A stretch of 64,000 nucleotides of DNA from Symbiodolus clandestinus (GCA_038960095.1 CP152425.1:310001-374000), one strand, 5' to 3'; counted from the first letter of the stretch, positions 28,992 through 41,217 are shown. Numbers and translations are program-made. The notes: a model not told the origin generated them from the letters alone.

Positions 28992-29543
28992 TTAAGAGAA
29001 ACCGTGAGCTTGTTCATAATGTATCGGGGTCCTATACCCTAATGTTGAATGTAAGCGCTGACTGGTATAATCAATGACTGCTGATTTTGCTTGTGTCCTA
29101 GTAGAATAAATTTCTTGGTCAGTTCTCTCTGATTTTAAGCTGCCGAAAAAACGTTCAGCAACTGCATTGTCATAACAATTACGTGCTTGACAAGCAGCAC
29201 TAGTATATTGACAACCCCGGTCGGAGTGATGCATCAATGAGCCTGTAGGTGTTCGTCGAGTGAGTGCCATTTGTAAAGCATTGCCTGCCAGCGTTTCACG
29301 TAGGTACTCATCTAAACACCAGCCGATGATTCGACGTGAGAATAAATCAAGTACTATGGCCAAGTAAAGCTCGCCTTCTTGTGTAGAAAGATAGGTAATA
29401 TCAACTATCCAGACCCGATTGGGGGCATCAACGTTAAACTGACGCTGCAATCGATTTTCTGCCACAGGCAACCCGGGCTTACTTTTAGTAGTTATTACGT
29501 AGTGGCGACGTTGTAAGCAAACTACTTTAGCCTTACGCATCAA
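28992..29543 (-). mobile_element. IS3-family transposase (orfB) remnant
   Basis: 183 codons of the catalytic part of an IS3/IS150-group transposase. The first Asp lies in VWIVDITYLST, the second in LMHHSDRGCQYTS, and the Glu in NAVAERFFGSLKSER, ending with LHSTLGYRTPIHYEQ. About 15-20 residues that normally separate QYTS and NCYDNAVAE are missing in frame (TSAACQ runs straight into ARNCYDNA), and the N-terminal part and orfA are absent. No terminal inverted repeats were found. It is therefore a dead fragment between polA and rsmJ. Confidence 0.85.
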
Positions 29544-29647
29544 GTGACAGAGTGGTTCGCATAACAGCTCCCCATAAGAGGAACAATGCTTACTATAGCA
29601 TCAAACGATGTAATTTTTGATGCTATTCGCATTCATTCTTCTTCAAT

Positions 29648-30400
29648 TTAGTTGATCGGATAAATATCAAACCGCCCTCTGGGTGTAGTGACAGTGACTG
29701 CAGGTTTAATATCAGCAAGCGGCGGTGCCCCTTTAGGGCGCTTGACTACCACGCGCCGCTTCGCTTTGTTCAGAGCTACAGTCAATAGCTGATCCGCATC
29801 GTCATCGGTGCCAACCAGCCGCTGCAACATTTGCATCTCTTTTTTTACCAATGCGCGAGATCGCCGCACTGGAAACATGGGATCTAAATAAATCACCTCA
29901 GGTTTCGGCAATTCGAGCTCACTCGTTGTTAAGCTGCCAACCGCTAGAAACTTCAAATGCTTGTTTAACCAAGCTCCACGCTGCTTATCCTGGTAGGCAC
30001 GTTGTAGTCCATCCATGAGCAACGCTGCCACCACCGGGTGACGCTCTAGCATCTGCACCTGGCAGCCTAGGGTGGCTAAAATCGCAGCATCTCGCCCCAG
30101 CCCGGCAGTCGCATCCAGGATACTCGGACGATAACTACCTTTGATGCCCACCGCTTTGGCTAAGGCTTCATTAGCCCGGCAAGCTTGACGCTGACGGTAG
30201 GCTAATGCACCTTGTACAAAATCAATCCTCAATGGCTTAAAACAAGGTTGATCGCACTGGCAAAGCGCCAAACCCTCTACAGTCAAGCGTAGGCCAAAGC
30301 AAGCATTAGGATCCACGGACAGCTGCCAACGCTGAGCAATCATTGCCAAGTGTTTCTGGACAACTACATTCTCTTCCAGCAACGCAATGGGTAGCGACAT
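29648..30400 (-). CDS. rsmJ: 16S rRNA (guanine1516-N2)-methyltransferase RsmJ
   Basis: A 250-residue SAM-dependent methyltransferase, the same length as in E. coli (YhiQ). The SAM-binding motif is ILDATAGLGRDA, and the catalytic-type motif is YLDPMFPVRR, followed by SRALVKKEMQMLQRLVG. It begins four bases after the prlC stop; an ATG at 30424 in the same frame would overlap prlC by 20 bases and add eight residues not seen in relatives. prlC-rsmJ is the enterobacterial order. Confidence 0.93.
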   Translation of the reverse strand: MSLPIALLEENVVVQKHLAMIAQRWQLSVDPNACFGLRLTVEGLALCQCDQPCFKPLRIDFVQGALAYRQRQACRANEALAKAVGIKGSYRPSILDATAGLGRDAAILATLGCQVQMLERHPVVAALLMDGLQRAYQDKQRGAWLNKHLKFLAVGSLTTSELELPKPEVIYLDPMFPVRRSRALVKKEMQMLQRLVGTDDDADQLLTVALNKAKRRVVVKRPKGAPPLADIKPAVTVTTPRGRFDIYPIN

Positions 30401-30404
30401 ACTG

Positions 30405-32450
30405 CTAGGCTGATTGAATCCCATGATGACGTAAGAAAGCTTCTAATTGAGGCTCCCGCCCACGGAAGCGCTTAAACAGAACCAAAGGTTCTTCCGTTCC
30501 CCCACGGGCCAGTAGACAATCTACCCATTCCCGTCCCACTTCATCATTAAAGATCCCCTCTTCTTCAAAACGCGCAAAGGCATCGGCTGACAACACCCGT
30601 GCCCAGAGGTAACTGTAGTAACCGGCCGCATAATTACCCGAGAAAATATGTAAAAAGGTCTGAGGAGTCCGTAGCCAATCAGGCGTTTTTAATACGGCTA
30701 CTTCCCGCTTAATGGTTGCCAACATAGCCAGCGCTTGGTTTGGCTCTTTGGGTTGATACTGATGATGTAATCGGAAATCAAACAACGAAAATTCTAGCTG
30801 TCGCAACAGATAGAGTCCCTCTTGGAAATTTTTAGCCGCTAACAGTTGAGCTAATTGCTCCGCAGGCAGCGATTGTTGCGTCTGATAATGTCTTGATAGT
30901 AGTGCTAAAGCAGATTCTTGCCAACACCAGTTTTCTAAAAATTGGCTGGGGATCTCAATGGCATCCCACAATACCCGGGTTCCTGACACTGCTGCCACTT
31001 CAACCTGCGATAGGAGGTGGTGCAACCCATGACCAAACTCATGAAATAGTGTCAACACCTCTTCATGGCTCCATAAAGCGGGTTGGTCACCGACTGGCCG
31101 GCTAAAGTTACAGGTCAAATAGGTGACTGGTTTTTGCCAGTTACCTTGGCTGTCACGCCGTGCAGTAATACACTCATCCATCCAGGCGCCACCCCGTTTA
31201 TGCGAACGAGCGTAGAGATCCAGGTAGAAGCCGCCCAGTAGCTGCTGGCCAGCTTGATCAGTGAGTTCAAAATAGCGTACATCAGGATGCCAAGTATCAA
31301 TTCCCGAACGCTCCCGAATAGACACAGGAAATAGATGCTGTACAATCTCAAATAGACCTTGCAATACTTGCTGCTCTGGAAAATAGGGACGCAGTTGCTC
31401 ATCATCAATCGCATGCTGTTGCTGCTTTAATTTTTCACTATAATAAGCGATATCCCAGGGCTGTAGCGCATCAATCCCATCCAGCTGCTCGGCAAAGTTT
31501 TGTAACTCCATTAGCTCCCGAGTAGCCTGAGACTGGACGCGTTGCACAAGGTTGTTGAGAAAATCCAGCACTTGCTGAGGTCTCTCAGCCATCTTCTTCG
31601 CCAGCGAGTACTCGGCATAAGTAGAAAACCCTAGCAGCTGCGCCAGCTCATGCCGCAAGGCCAGTATCTCCTCAATAATCGGCCCATTATCCCAACGACC
31701 TGCCTGCGGACCAAGATCAGAAGCTCGTGTGTGGTAAGCGTAATAAAACTCCTGACGCAGCTCACGGCAGTCACAATAGGTCATCAACGCCTGGTAGCTC
31801 GGGATCTCCAAGTTAAAATGCCAGCCCTTTTCACCTTTTTCTTCAGCTTGTGCACGTGCCGCTGCCACCACCCGATCAGGCAACCCTGCTAATAAATGCT
31901 CATCGGTTAACGTCCTGCACCACCCCATGGTGGCATCCATGACGTGATCATCAAATTGCGTATTAAGCTCCGATAAGCGCAACGTAATAGCGGCACAGCG
32001 CTGCCGCTGTACCAGCGGAAGGTGTACCCCAGCCAGGGTAAAATCGCGAATGATATTATTGATAGTGGCCTGCTGTGCCAAGGACAGTGTCTTGAAATGG
32101 TCGCTAGCACGCAATTGACTATAAGCGGCATGTAGTGCTTGATGTTGGCCACGCCAGTTAATATAGTCAGTGAGAAGCTGCAAACAGTTTTGATACGGTT
32201 GTCGCCATTCGGCCCTGTTGTTAACGGCATACAGATGCTGAATCGGTGACCAAACCCGATCTAAGCGGTCATCCACTTCTGCAAGTGGTTGACCGAGAGT
32301 TTCCCAAGTAAATTCTTCCCCTCGAGCTAGGACCTGACTCACCTGTTGACGACCTTCATCAATGACCTGTTGCACGGCAGGTAGCAGATGCTCAGATTGT
32401 ATCCGTGAAAAACCCGGGAGATCAGAAAAGTTCAGTAATGGATTATTCAT
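30405..32450 (-). CDS. prlC: Oligopeptidase A (M3 family metallopeptidase)
   Basis: A 681-residue cytoplasmic zinc peptidase that degrades signal peptides and short peptides (680 residues in E. coli). The zinc site HEFGHGLHH is present, with the downstream Glu region SQFLENWCW. The start MNNPLLNFSDLPGFSRI matches the family; an in-frame ATG at 32468 adds six residues. The gene is undamaged and followed by rsmJ. Confidence 0.95.
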   Translation of the reverse strand: MNNPLLNFSDLPGFSRIQSEHLLPAVQQVIDEGRQQVSQVLARGEEFTWETLGQPLAEVDDRLDRVWSPIQHLYAVNNRAEWRQPYQNCLQLLTDYINWRGQHQALHAAYSQLRASDHFKTLSLAQQATINNIIRDFTLAGVHLPLVQRQRCAAITLRLSELNTQFDDHVMDATMGWCRTLTDEHLLAGLPDRVVAAARAQAEEKGEKGWHFNLEIPSYQALMTYCDCRELRQEFYYAYHTRASDLGPQAGRWDNGPIIEEILALRHELAQLLGFSTYAEYSLAKKMAERPQQVLDFLNNLVQRVQSQATRELMELQNFAEQLDGIDALQPWDIAYYSEKLKQQQHAIDDEQLRPYFPEQQVLQGLFEIVQHLFPVSIRERSGIDTWHPDVRYFELTDQAGQQLLGGFYLDLYARSHKRGGAWMDECITARRDSQGNWQKPVTYLTCNFSRPVGDQPALWSHEEVLTLFHEFGHGLHHLLSQVEVAAVSGTRVLWDAIEIPSQFLENWCWQESALALLSRHYQTQQSLPAEQLAQLLAAKNFQEGLYLLRQLEFSLFDFRLHHQYQPKEPNQALAMLATIKREVAVLKTPDWLRTPQTFLHIFSGNYAAGYYSYLWARVLSADAFARFEEEGIFNDEVGREWVDCLLARGGTEEPLVLFKRFRGREPQLEAFLRHHGIQSA

Positions 32451-32651
32451 GACAATAACTCCATGCAAGCGTGGAAAATTCCCGTAGCATGGCGCCGATT
32501 GATAAAAAAAGCAATGCCCAAATACGAAGTCAGACAGGGTAGAGATTAGCTGCTAGCGGTCAAGTAACTTCTGACTTTGATAAATTACCCAACCTACCCT
32601 GCTGTTGGGTGTTTGATTGCATTATGCTAGTATGAAATTATTTCAAGCAAA

Positions 32652-33099
32652 ATGACATTATGCAATACGCCATCAATCACAGTCAGAAATGTATTGGAAC
32701 GTACAGCAAAGCCAGAAGGACGAGTTAAGCTAGGCTCACTGCTGGTCGGCATTAGTCGCCAGCTCCAACTTGCCGATAAGGATTGTATGGTTCTCAAGCA
32801 AGTGCGCAACCAGACACCCTTTGAACCCATAAATTTCGAATAATCCTACTAGACACCCATCTGATTTTAGAACCCCTGCGTCGTATTCCCGAAGCGTGTG
32901 TCATCGTATGGATCGATGCTCAGCGATTGGAAATATTATCCCTAATTTTGCAATCACGGTGGCTGAGCTACAAGCGGGAGTAGCAAGGCTCCCAGCAGGT
33001 AAACGGCGAGATGGGCTACATGATAGCCTGGAAAGACAAGTGATATCTCTATTCGCTGGTCGTGTGCGGCCGAAAAATTCTGTGTCAGGTCAAGTTTAA
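32652..33099 (+). pseudogene. Decayed FitAB-like antitoxin/PIN toxin pair
   Basis: The first frame (32652-32843) ends VRNQTPFEPINFE, similar to FitA-type antitoxin tails. Directly overlapping, a PIN-toxin frame starts without a start codon at about 32840: IILLDTHLILEPLRRIPEAC and VIVWIDAQRLEILSL. After a frameshift near 32945 it continues AITVAELQAGVARLPAGKRR and LERQVISLFAGRV, which is typical of FitB toxins. The C-terminal half with the last catalytic aspartates is missing, so the toxin is dead. The antitoxin frame is open but its N-terminus fits poorly. Confidence 0.65.
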
Positions 33100-33144
33100 A
33101 CTTATACCGATTACCCAGCTGGCGCCTAAACCCTAGTTAGCACG

Positions 33145-33360
33145 CTACTGCTGTGTGCTCAGCACCGCAAATTGTTGATTAAACCGTTTAACTCGTCCGC
33201 CACTGTTGACGGTCCCCTGTTTTCCAGTGTAAAAAGGGTGACACTGGCTACAAACGTCTAAATGAATATTCTGTCCGCGGGTGGAGCGAGTTCTAATGGC
33301 ATTACCACAGGAACAAGTTGCTGTCATTTCAGTATAGGCTGGATGGATCTCTTTTTTCAT
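33145..33360 (-). CDS. rpmE: 50S ribosomal protein L31
   Basis: A 71-residue L31 of the zinc-containing type, with CSCGN and [12 protein letters not shown] providing the four metal ligands. The start [16 protein letters not shown] matches the enterobacterial protein. In E. coli rpmE lies head to head with priA; here priA is not recognisable upstream. Confidence 0.97.
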   Translation of the reverse strand: MKKEIHPAYTEMTATCSCGNAIRTRSTRGQNIHLDVCSQCHPFYTGKQGTVNSGGRVKRFNQQFAVLSTQQ

Positions 33361-33778
33361 ATCGGCTCACCTTGGATAGTTGATCATGAGTTCTATAGGC
33401 CGCCCTCAAGCGCATTGCCTGAACTCAAATGGCCGCCAAGAAATTTTCGGCATGGTACCAAACCTCTTCTCCTTTCGCAAGGCGCTACCCCTTGAACAGC
33501 ACATCGTTAGCGGCGCCCGAAAAAAGCTAGATTCTGGTTAATAAAGCCTGGGTAGTGTCCAAAAGCATTGGACTGCGACAGGATAACTTGGAGCGAGAAC
33601 CGGACAATTTTCATACGCCAAAAGCAGTCACTTTAGATAATTGTTGACAGTACTCGGCTGCTTACAATTTCGTAGTTAAAGTATGTCACTTTACTAGGAT
33701 AATCACTATAGTATAGCGTATAGGCCAAATAAGCCATCTCGCTTTTGGGAAGAAGATGACTAAGTTTAAGAGGGTTCC
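33361..33778. other. Gap between rpmE and the transporter gene
   Basis: About 418 bases without a recognisable gene. The enterobacterial neighbours priA and cytR are absent. A TTGACA hexamer at 33644-33649 may belong to the transporter promoter, but no convincing -10 box sits 16-18 bases downstream. The GAGGGT ribosome binding site of the transporter is at 33768-33774. Confidence 0.4.
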
Positions 33779-35233
33779 ATGGGTAAACATCATACAAATA
33801 ACATAGGATGGTTTAGGTTATTGATGCTATCAGTAGCCGGCCTGCTTCTTTGGCAACTGACACCACCATCGGTTCTGAGCACCGCAGCTTGGCACTCAGC
33901 AACTATTTTCGTAGCCACTATCATGGCTATTGTTCTCAAAATACTGCCACTGGGCGCGATCGGTTTTATTAGCATTACGCTGTTTTCGCTGACCAATGCT
34001 GCTGGCGGCGCTTCACCAGCAGCCGCGATGAAAATTGCCTTAGGAGAATTTAGCAGTCCCCTGTTATGGCTGGTGGTGGTGGCTTTCTTGATTGCACGAG
34101 GCTTCATTAAGACTGGGTTAGGGCGACGAATTGCTTTGATATTAGTTAGCCTGTTTGGTAAACGCACTTTAGGATTAGCTTATAGTCTAGCCGCCACTGA
34201 TCTCATTTTGGCTCCAGCAATGCCGAGTAATGTAGCTCGTTGTGGTGGGGTTATCTACCCGATTGCCGCTGCTTTAGCTCGCAACTTTGACTCTAATCCT
34301 GAGGACAGTTCTCGCAATAAAATCGGCACCTTTCTAATTACCTGTGTGAGTAATGTCAATGATATTACTTCCACCATGTTTATGACCGCCTATGCCGGCA
34401 ATCTGATCGCCGTTAAGTTGGCTGCAGATGCCGGTATTCAACTCAGTTGGGGGAAATGGGTGCTTGCTTCGAGCGTTCCTTGCCTGATCTGTTTACTACT
34501 GGTTCCTCTGATCGCCTATTGGTTAACCAATCCTGAGATTAAACAGACACCTAACGCTCCCTTACTCGCACGGACTGAATTACAGCAAATGGGGTCGATG
34601 AGCCGCAATGAAAAATGCATGTTAGGAACTTTTTTACTACTGTTAAGCCTCTGGATTTTCGGCGGAAAACTTGGTATTGATGCGACTCAAACCGCTTTTA
34701 TTGGACTGACACTGCTACTACTGAGTGGTGTATTGACCTGGGATGAGGTTAAAGGTGAACAAGGAGCCTGGGATACCCTGATTTGGTTTTCCGCGCTATT
34801 GATGATGGCTAATTTGATTAAAACCTTAGGTTTTACCACCTGGTTAGGTCAATATATTGGCAATGCCATCAGCCACTGGATGGTCGGCGTCCATTGGATC
34901 TGGGTACTGTTAGTCCTTAACACCACTTATTTCTACATTCACTACTTTTTTGCTAGCGGTAATGCACAAATTGCGGCGTTATTTTCCGTTTTTCTGGTGA
35001 TGGGAATACAGCTAGGGATCCCAGCATTACCGGCTACTCTGATGTTGGCTTTTACCAGTGGATTATTTTGCTCGATCACTCAGTATGCTAGCGCTCGTGG
35101 GCCGATCCTGTTTGGTTCTGGATTCGTCCCGACGGGGCTTTGGTGGCGTGTGGGCTTTGTTATTAGCTTGATACACCAAGCTGTCTTTATGACCATCGGA
35201 TTACTGTGGTGGAAATTACTGGGCTACTATTAA
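33779..35233 (+). CDS. DASS-family (SLC13) anion:sodium/dicarboxylate transporter
   Basis: A 484-residue inner-membrane protein with about 12-14 hydrophobic segments. Characteristic features are ILAPAMPSNVARCGGVIYPI, an SNT-like motif of the family with the substrate site, and the related second-half segment TSGLFCSITQYASARGPILF. Close families include plant-type 2-oxoglutarate/malate translocators and bacterial CitT, TtdT and YbhI, which exchange di- or tricarboxylates such as citrate, succinate, tartrate or oxoglutarate. Substrate cannot be decided here. The gene stands alone with a strong terminator after it. For a host-associated cell it could supply carbon from host dicarboxylates (inference). 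Confidence 0.88.
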   Translation: MGKHHTNNIGWFRLLMLSVAGLLLWQLTPPSVLSTAAWHSATIFVATIMAIVLKILPLGAIGFISITLFSLTNAAGGASPAAAMKIALGEFSSPLLWLVVVAFLIARGFIKTGLGRRIALILVSLFGKRTLGLAYSLAATDLILAPAMPSNVARCGGVIYPIAAALARNFDSNPEDSSRNKIGTFLITCVSNVNDITSTMFMTAYAGNLIAVKLAADAGIQLSWGKWVLASSVPCLICLLLVPLIAYWLTNPEIKQTPNAPLLARTELQQMGSMSRNEKCMLGTFLLLLSLWIFGGKLGIDATQTAFIGLTLLLLSGVLTWDEVKGEQGAWDTLIWFSALLMMANLIKTLGFTTWLGQYIGNAISHWMVGVHWIWVLLVLNTTYFYIHYFFASGNAQIAALFSVFLVMGIQLGIPALPATLMLAFTSGLFCSITQYASARGPILFGSGFVPTGLWWRVGFVISLIHQAVFMTIGLLWWKLLGYY

Positions 35234-35258
35234 CCAATGGCATGAGTTAATCATAACG

Positions 35259-35295
35259 ACGACCGAGGCTGCTGCTGTATCGGTCGTTTTTTTTT
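35259..35295 (+). terminator. Rho-independent terminator of the transporter gene
   Basis: Perfect 8-bp stem ACGACCGA (35259-35266) with TCGGTCGT (35280-35287), a 13-base loop, and a run of nine T ending at 35295. It begins 26 bases after the stop codon. Confidence 0.9.
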
Positions 35296-35557
35296 CTTAT
35301 CAGCAACTTAAGGCATTCCGCTGAGTAGTCGGAAGTAGGCGAATTAGGTACTGTATCCCTATCCACTATAAAGATTTCAGCTAACCAGTTTCAGAAATCA
35401 GCTAAAACACCTGGAATCGAGTGCAGTCCCTTTGCCAACTGCTTATGAGGTTACCACAATGCTGCCAACCACCGTACTCTACAGCTGGTATGCTACGGCA
35501 ATTACCAGCCATCTGCTGCTGTTTTTATGGATTTTCGATGAATAGTCCAAAGATCAG
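35296..35557. other. Gap between the transporter terminator and serS
   Basis: No gene or repeat recognised. A very short frame (about 28 codons from 35460) is too small and lacks support. Confidence 0.4.
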
Positions 35558-38003
<2,446 letters not shown>

Positions 38004-38171
38004 AACCTTAACTCACAGTTTATTTAAAGGCATCATAAGCTGATTATATCAATTTATTGTCGTTGATATAATTAATTAAAATTTCATGATGGGTGGTACA
38101 ATATCGATAATTTGGTAGTGCCTCTAATCGGAACCTTTATTGTGATAAAAAGGTAACGATTAGAAAGTGGG

Positions 38172-38390
38172 TTAAAAAAGCCGTTCAAATGGCACTAGTG
38201 GAAATTTGATAAAGTTAGCTACATACCATTGTGAGGCACTCCCCAAGTCTTGGATATTGGGAGGGCGATACGGTACACGGGAAAAATGCTTATCTAGTGA
38301 CGCTTGCCGAGCGGCGGAGTCGCTTAATTCTGATAGGGAAAAGAGCTTGTCATCTGACGGCTGGGATCTGTTATAATTACTCGTTAACAC
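38172..38390 (-). CDS. Unknown 72-residue frame with GSASQW motif
   Basis: An open frame starting MLTSNYNRSQPSDDKLFSLS and ending GSASQWYVANFIKF, PLVPFERLF. Not recognised. The GSASQW and phenylalanine-rich end match the remnant at 9159-9236, which suggests both descend from one gene family. It lies between the decayed pilin and ubiK. It may be a real small gene or a surviving piece of a larger one; no clear ribosome binding site is seen. Confidence 0.35.
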   Translation of the reverse strand: MLTSNYNRSQPSDDKLFSLSELSDSAARQASLDKHFSRVPYRPPNIQDLGSASQWYVANFIKFPLVPFERLF

Positions 38391-38427
38391 CTATTTTTAT
38401 TCCCTAAGCAAGCCACTGTGATAGTGA

Positions 38428-38700
38428 ATGGTTGATCCCTTGAAAATTCTTAGTTTTGCTCGACAGATCCAGCGTGCACTGCCGCCAGGCCTGCGCGCTA
38501 TCAAGACAGTGGTTACGCAAGGCGGGCGGCGGTGGCTGCAAGGACAATTTGCTCAGTTTGATCTAGTCGATCGCCAACAATTTGAACAGCAACAACAGCA
38601 GTTGCAGCAGCTACGCGAGCAACTTGTACATCTAGAGCAGCAAATCGCTCATTTGGAACAGCAATCAGAGACTGTATTCCCCAAAAATCCTCTCACCTAG
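38428..38700 (+). CDS. ubiK: Ubiquinone biosynthesis accessory factor UbiK
   Basis: A 90-residue protein of the BMFP/YqiC family that supports the aerobic ubiquinone-synthesis complex. The N-terminal amphipathic part starts MVDPLKILSFARQIQRALPP and the C-terminal half is a coiled coil rich in Gln/Leu (QQQLQQLREQLVHLEQQIAH). The E. coli protein has 96 residues with the same layout. It stands alone before hofM. Confidence 0.82.
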   Translation: MVDPLKILSFARQIQRALPPGLRAIKTVVTQGGRRWLQGQFAQFDLVDRQQFEQQQQQLQQLREQLVHLEQQIAHLEQQSETVFPKNPLT

Positions 38701-38862
38701 TCAATACCTAGACTGAACAAACACCCTAGCGCAAAGTTTAAGCCACTCAACGATTTTTCGAATACGGCCCGCAAAACACTTAAATCGTCGGCAAAGGTAG
38801 GAATAAAAAACGGTAGCATAAAAAACCGAAGAGACACTGGCGTATTTTACGGGGGTAACCCA

Positions 38863-39720
38863 ATGTGGCAGTCCATTTGGCAAGTTGGAATCGATATCCA
38901 AGCCCAGCAGATACTCGCGGTGGCAGCGAGCCAGCAGTCAATCGGATGGTCGTTAAAACAGTGGTGGCAACTGCCATTACCCTCGGGGATTTTCTGCAAA
39001 GACCGTCTACAAAAACCTGAGCGATTGATTGACACTTTGCGCCTTTGGCAGCAGCAGTTGCCCCAAACTTATCGCCTATTGTGTGCTTTGCCAACAGCGC
39101 TAGCACTGCAAGCGAACCTAGTTTTATCTGAGGAGCAGCAAAAGGCTGCCATCAACAGTGTCATCCAACAATCACTGAACACGCTATTCCCCTTACCCGC
39201 GCAAGAACTGCTCTACGATTATTGCTACCCGGAAGAGAACCCTTCATCATTGTTGATCACCATTGCTCGCCGGGTAGTGGTTGACGAATGGTTAGCCATT
39301 TTTAGCCGTGCTCAGCTATTTCCCACTGTTTTAGAGATCATCCCCTGTGTATTACGATCTCTGGCACGCCAACAACAGCAGCATCCTTTGGCACTGCTGC
39401 TATCGCTACAAAGTAGCCAGGCAGTCGTGATCACCCCCTTAGCGGCATCCTCACAATTTACTATTCTGCCCCTGAATTCCCTGCTGCTGACGACCAGCTA
39501 CCGCTGGTGTGTTGATCACTGTGGTGTTACCCCAACAGCCTGTTTGATCAGTGGTTCAAGGGATCATTGCGCTGACTGCCTAGCCAGCAGCCCACTTCCG
39601 GTTAGTTGGTGGAATCCTTTTATCCACACCACAACGTCTTTGCCCTGTCTGCCGGATGAACGTCAGGAGTTTGCGATTGCTTGTGGTTTAGCTACCCGAC
39701 TCAGTGTGGAGGATCATTGA
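38863..39720 (+). CDS. hofM: PilM/HofM-like pilus or DNA-uptake assembly protein
   Basis: A 285-residue actin-like protein (259 in E. coli HofM) that recruits inner-membrane assembly factors. The start WQSIWQVGIDIQAQQILAVA resembles the first actin-fold strand pair. It is the first of five genes, hofM-hofN-hofO-hofP-hofQ, directly upstream of aroK as in enterobacteria. GGGGGT just before the ATG is the ribosome binding site. In relatives these genes serve growth on DNA or competence-like DNA uptake. Confidence 0.85.
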   Translation: MWQSIWQVGIDIQAQQILAVAASQQSIGWSLKQWWQLPLPSGIFCKDRLQKPERLIDTLRLWQQQLPQTYRLLCALPTALALQANLVLSEEQQKAAINSVIQQSLNTLFPLPAQELLYDYCYPEENPSSLLITIARRVVVDEWLAIFSRAQLFPTVLEIIPCVLRSLARQQQQHPLALLLSLQSSQAVVITPLAASSQFTILPLNSLLLTTSYRWCVDHCGVTPTACLISGSRDHCADCLASSPLPVSWWNPFIHTTTSLPCLPDERQEFAIACGLATRLSVEDH

Positions 39721-39723
39721 ACC

Positions 39724-40236
39724 ATGGAGCGGGTTAATTTATTACCCTGGCGTCAGCAGCGTCAACAACGCTACCAGCGAACCCACCAACGTTGGTGGTT
39801 AGCAATAACCCTCGGGTTGTTAATGATTGTCCTAACCCTGTCTCAAAGATTAAAACATTTGGTGTACCAACAGCACCAGCAGTGGCAAACCGCCCAGCAG
39901 TACTATCAACAGCAACAATCCTTAGCCACCATCCAGCGTAAATATGCCGTTAACCAGACAGATCCCTATGAACATCCAGCCGTGAGATTACTGAGGCGGC
40001 TGCCAGAATTGACTCCTTCCGGCATCTATTTACAGCAATTTACCTGGCGGTCCTCTCGCATCACCTTACAAGGCAATGCCCTAAGTTATGCATTATTGGT
40101 GCAATGGATAGATAGGTTAAAACAGCAAGCATCGGTATCGAAAATACAACTATTACAAGCTAATTTAGATCACGAGCAAACACCAACAGCACTTATCCAA
40201 TTTCAATTGCAAGGCTACGAGTTGAAAGAGTCATGA
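39724..40236 (+). CDS. hofN: PilN/HofN-like assembly protein
   Basis: A 170-residue bitopic membrane protein. The N-terminal motif VNLLPWRQQRQQRYQ binds PilM-type proteins, then come one membrane helix (WLAITLGLLMIVLTLS), a glutamine-rich coiled coil and a ferredoxin-like periplasmic domain. It starts three bases after hofM and overlaps hofO by four bases. Confidence 0.85.
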   Translation: MERVNLLPWRQQRQQRYQRTHQRWWLAITLGLLMIVLTLSQRLKHLVYQQHQQWQTAQQYYQQQQSLATIQRKYAVNQTDPYEHPAVRLLRRLPELTPSGIYLQQFTWRSSRITLQGNALSYALLVQWIDRLKQQASVSKIQLLQANLDHEQTPTALIQFQLQGYELKES

Positions 40237-40778
40237 GCATCCTCTTAAGTTTGGTGAACGGTAAGCTCTTTTCCTACTCATGCTTTAGCCAACCAAGGCC
40301 CTTTAGGGTATTTAGCTGTTTTCTATTATTGTCTAGCGCCTGGCTGTGCCTTTACCTTCCTTGGCAGCACTACCAGCGGTTATTGAGCGATACTGAGAAC
40401 TTGTTACAGCAGATAGCGAATTTACCGGCAGTCACCACTTCCTTGCCAGATACCAAGCCCTCAGTGTTAGGGAGTATGTTGATTAGCCCTTCCTTAACGC
40501 AATTGATTCAGCAAATTAACCAACAAATTACCCAACATGACTTGCGCCTGCTGGCGCTACACCAGCCAGCCACTGTCGATTGGGAAGAGAGCAGCGGTGT
40601 ACAGCTACAAGCTAACATTGTGGGCAATTATCCAGAGCTATTAGCTTTTTTAAAAGCCTGGGGAATGCAGCATTCGACAACTAAGATCCAGGAGATCAGT
40701 TTGCGACGCTCAACCGCTGCTTCAGATCTGATTTTAAGCTTAAGTTTATTGGTCCCCGAAGCAAAAAAGGAGCCTTAA
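40233..40778 (+). CDS. hofO: PilO/HofO-like assembly protein
   Basis: A 181-residue bitopic protein with one N-terminal membrane segment (FSCFLLLSSAWLCLYLPW), a coiled coil and a C-terminal domain ending ILSLSLLVPEAKKEP. It pairs with HofN in the periplasm. Recognised by order and topology, since sequence conservation is low. Overlaps hofN and is followed after one base by hofP. Confidence 0.78.
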   Translation: MSILLSLVNGKLFSYSCFSQPRPFRVFSCFLLLSSAWLCLYLPWQHYQRLLSDTENLLQQIANLPAVTTSLPDTKPSVLGSMLISPSLTQLIQQINQQITQHDLRLLALHQPATVDWEESSGVQLQANIVGNYPELLAFLKAWGMQHSTTKIQEISLRRSTAASDLILSLSLLVPEAKKEP

Positions 40779-40779
40779 G

Positions 40780-41217
40780 ATGAGTATTCGAGCCACTGGC
40801 AGTAGAATTTTAGGGTGCTTTCTGGCCAATTCAATGATTCTCGTCCCGACCGCAGATGCTCATCACCCCAATGCTTTGCGTGATCCCTTTACCAATTTAC
40901 AGCAAGAGCAAGCCCTTCACCCTGATCTACTCGCTCAGCTAGAGCCATGGCAAGCAGCGCAGCAACTCCGTCAATGGTGTCTCTATGGAGTATTGGGTAA
41001 CCACCAGCGCGGCCTATGGGGGCTAATCCATCGACCACCGAATGAATGGCGTTGTATCCGAGCTGGGGAACAGTGGTTAGGATATCAAATCGTCATCTTA
41101 GAATCACAGCGGGTGTTATTGCGATGCCTCCAAACATTACCGGCTACCAGCCCTAACCAAATGATTAGCTTGCCAATAGTGGCTTCTTCGGCTATCTCAA
41201 CGGTAAGACAGCCATGA
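40780..41217 (+). CDS. hofP: HofP-like periplasmic protein
   Basis: A 145-residue exported protein. It carries LRDPFTNLQQ near the mature N-terminus, as PilP-like proteins do, and a conserved core (WCLYGVLGNHQRGLWGLIHR). Likely links the HofN/HofO pair to the secretin. Overlaps hofQ by four bases. Assigned from position with a weak sequence match. Confidence 0.75.
   Translation: MSIRATGSRILGCFLANSMILVPTADAHHPNALRDPFTNLQQEQALHPDLLAQLEPWQAAQQLRQWCLYGVLGNHQRGLWGLIHRPPNEWRCIRAGEQWLGYQIVILESQRVLLRCLQTLPATSPNQMISLPIVASSAISTVRQP

Noticed and set aside
38125..38162. Imperfect inverted repeat (taatcg...cgatta) as a terminator
   Set aside because: The arms pair with mismatches and no T tract follows, so it is not counted as a terminator.
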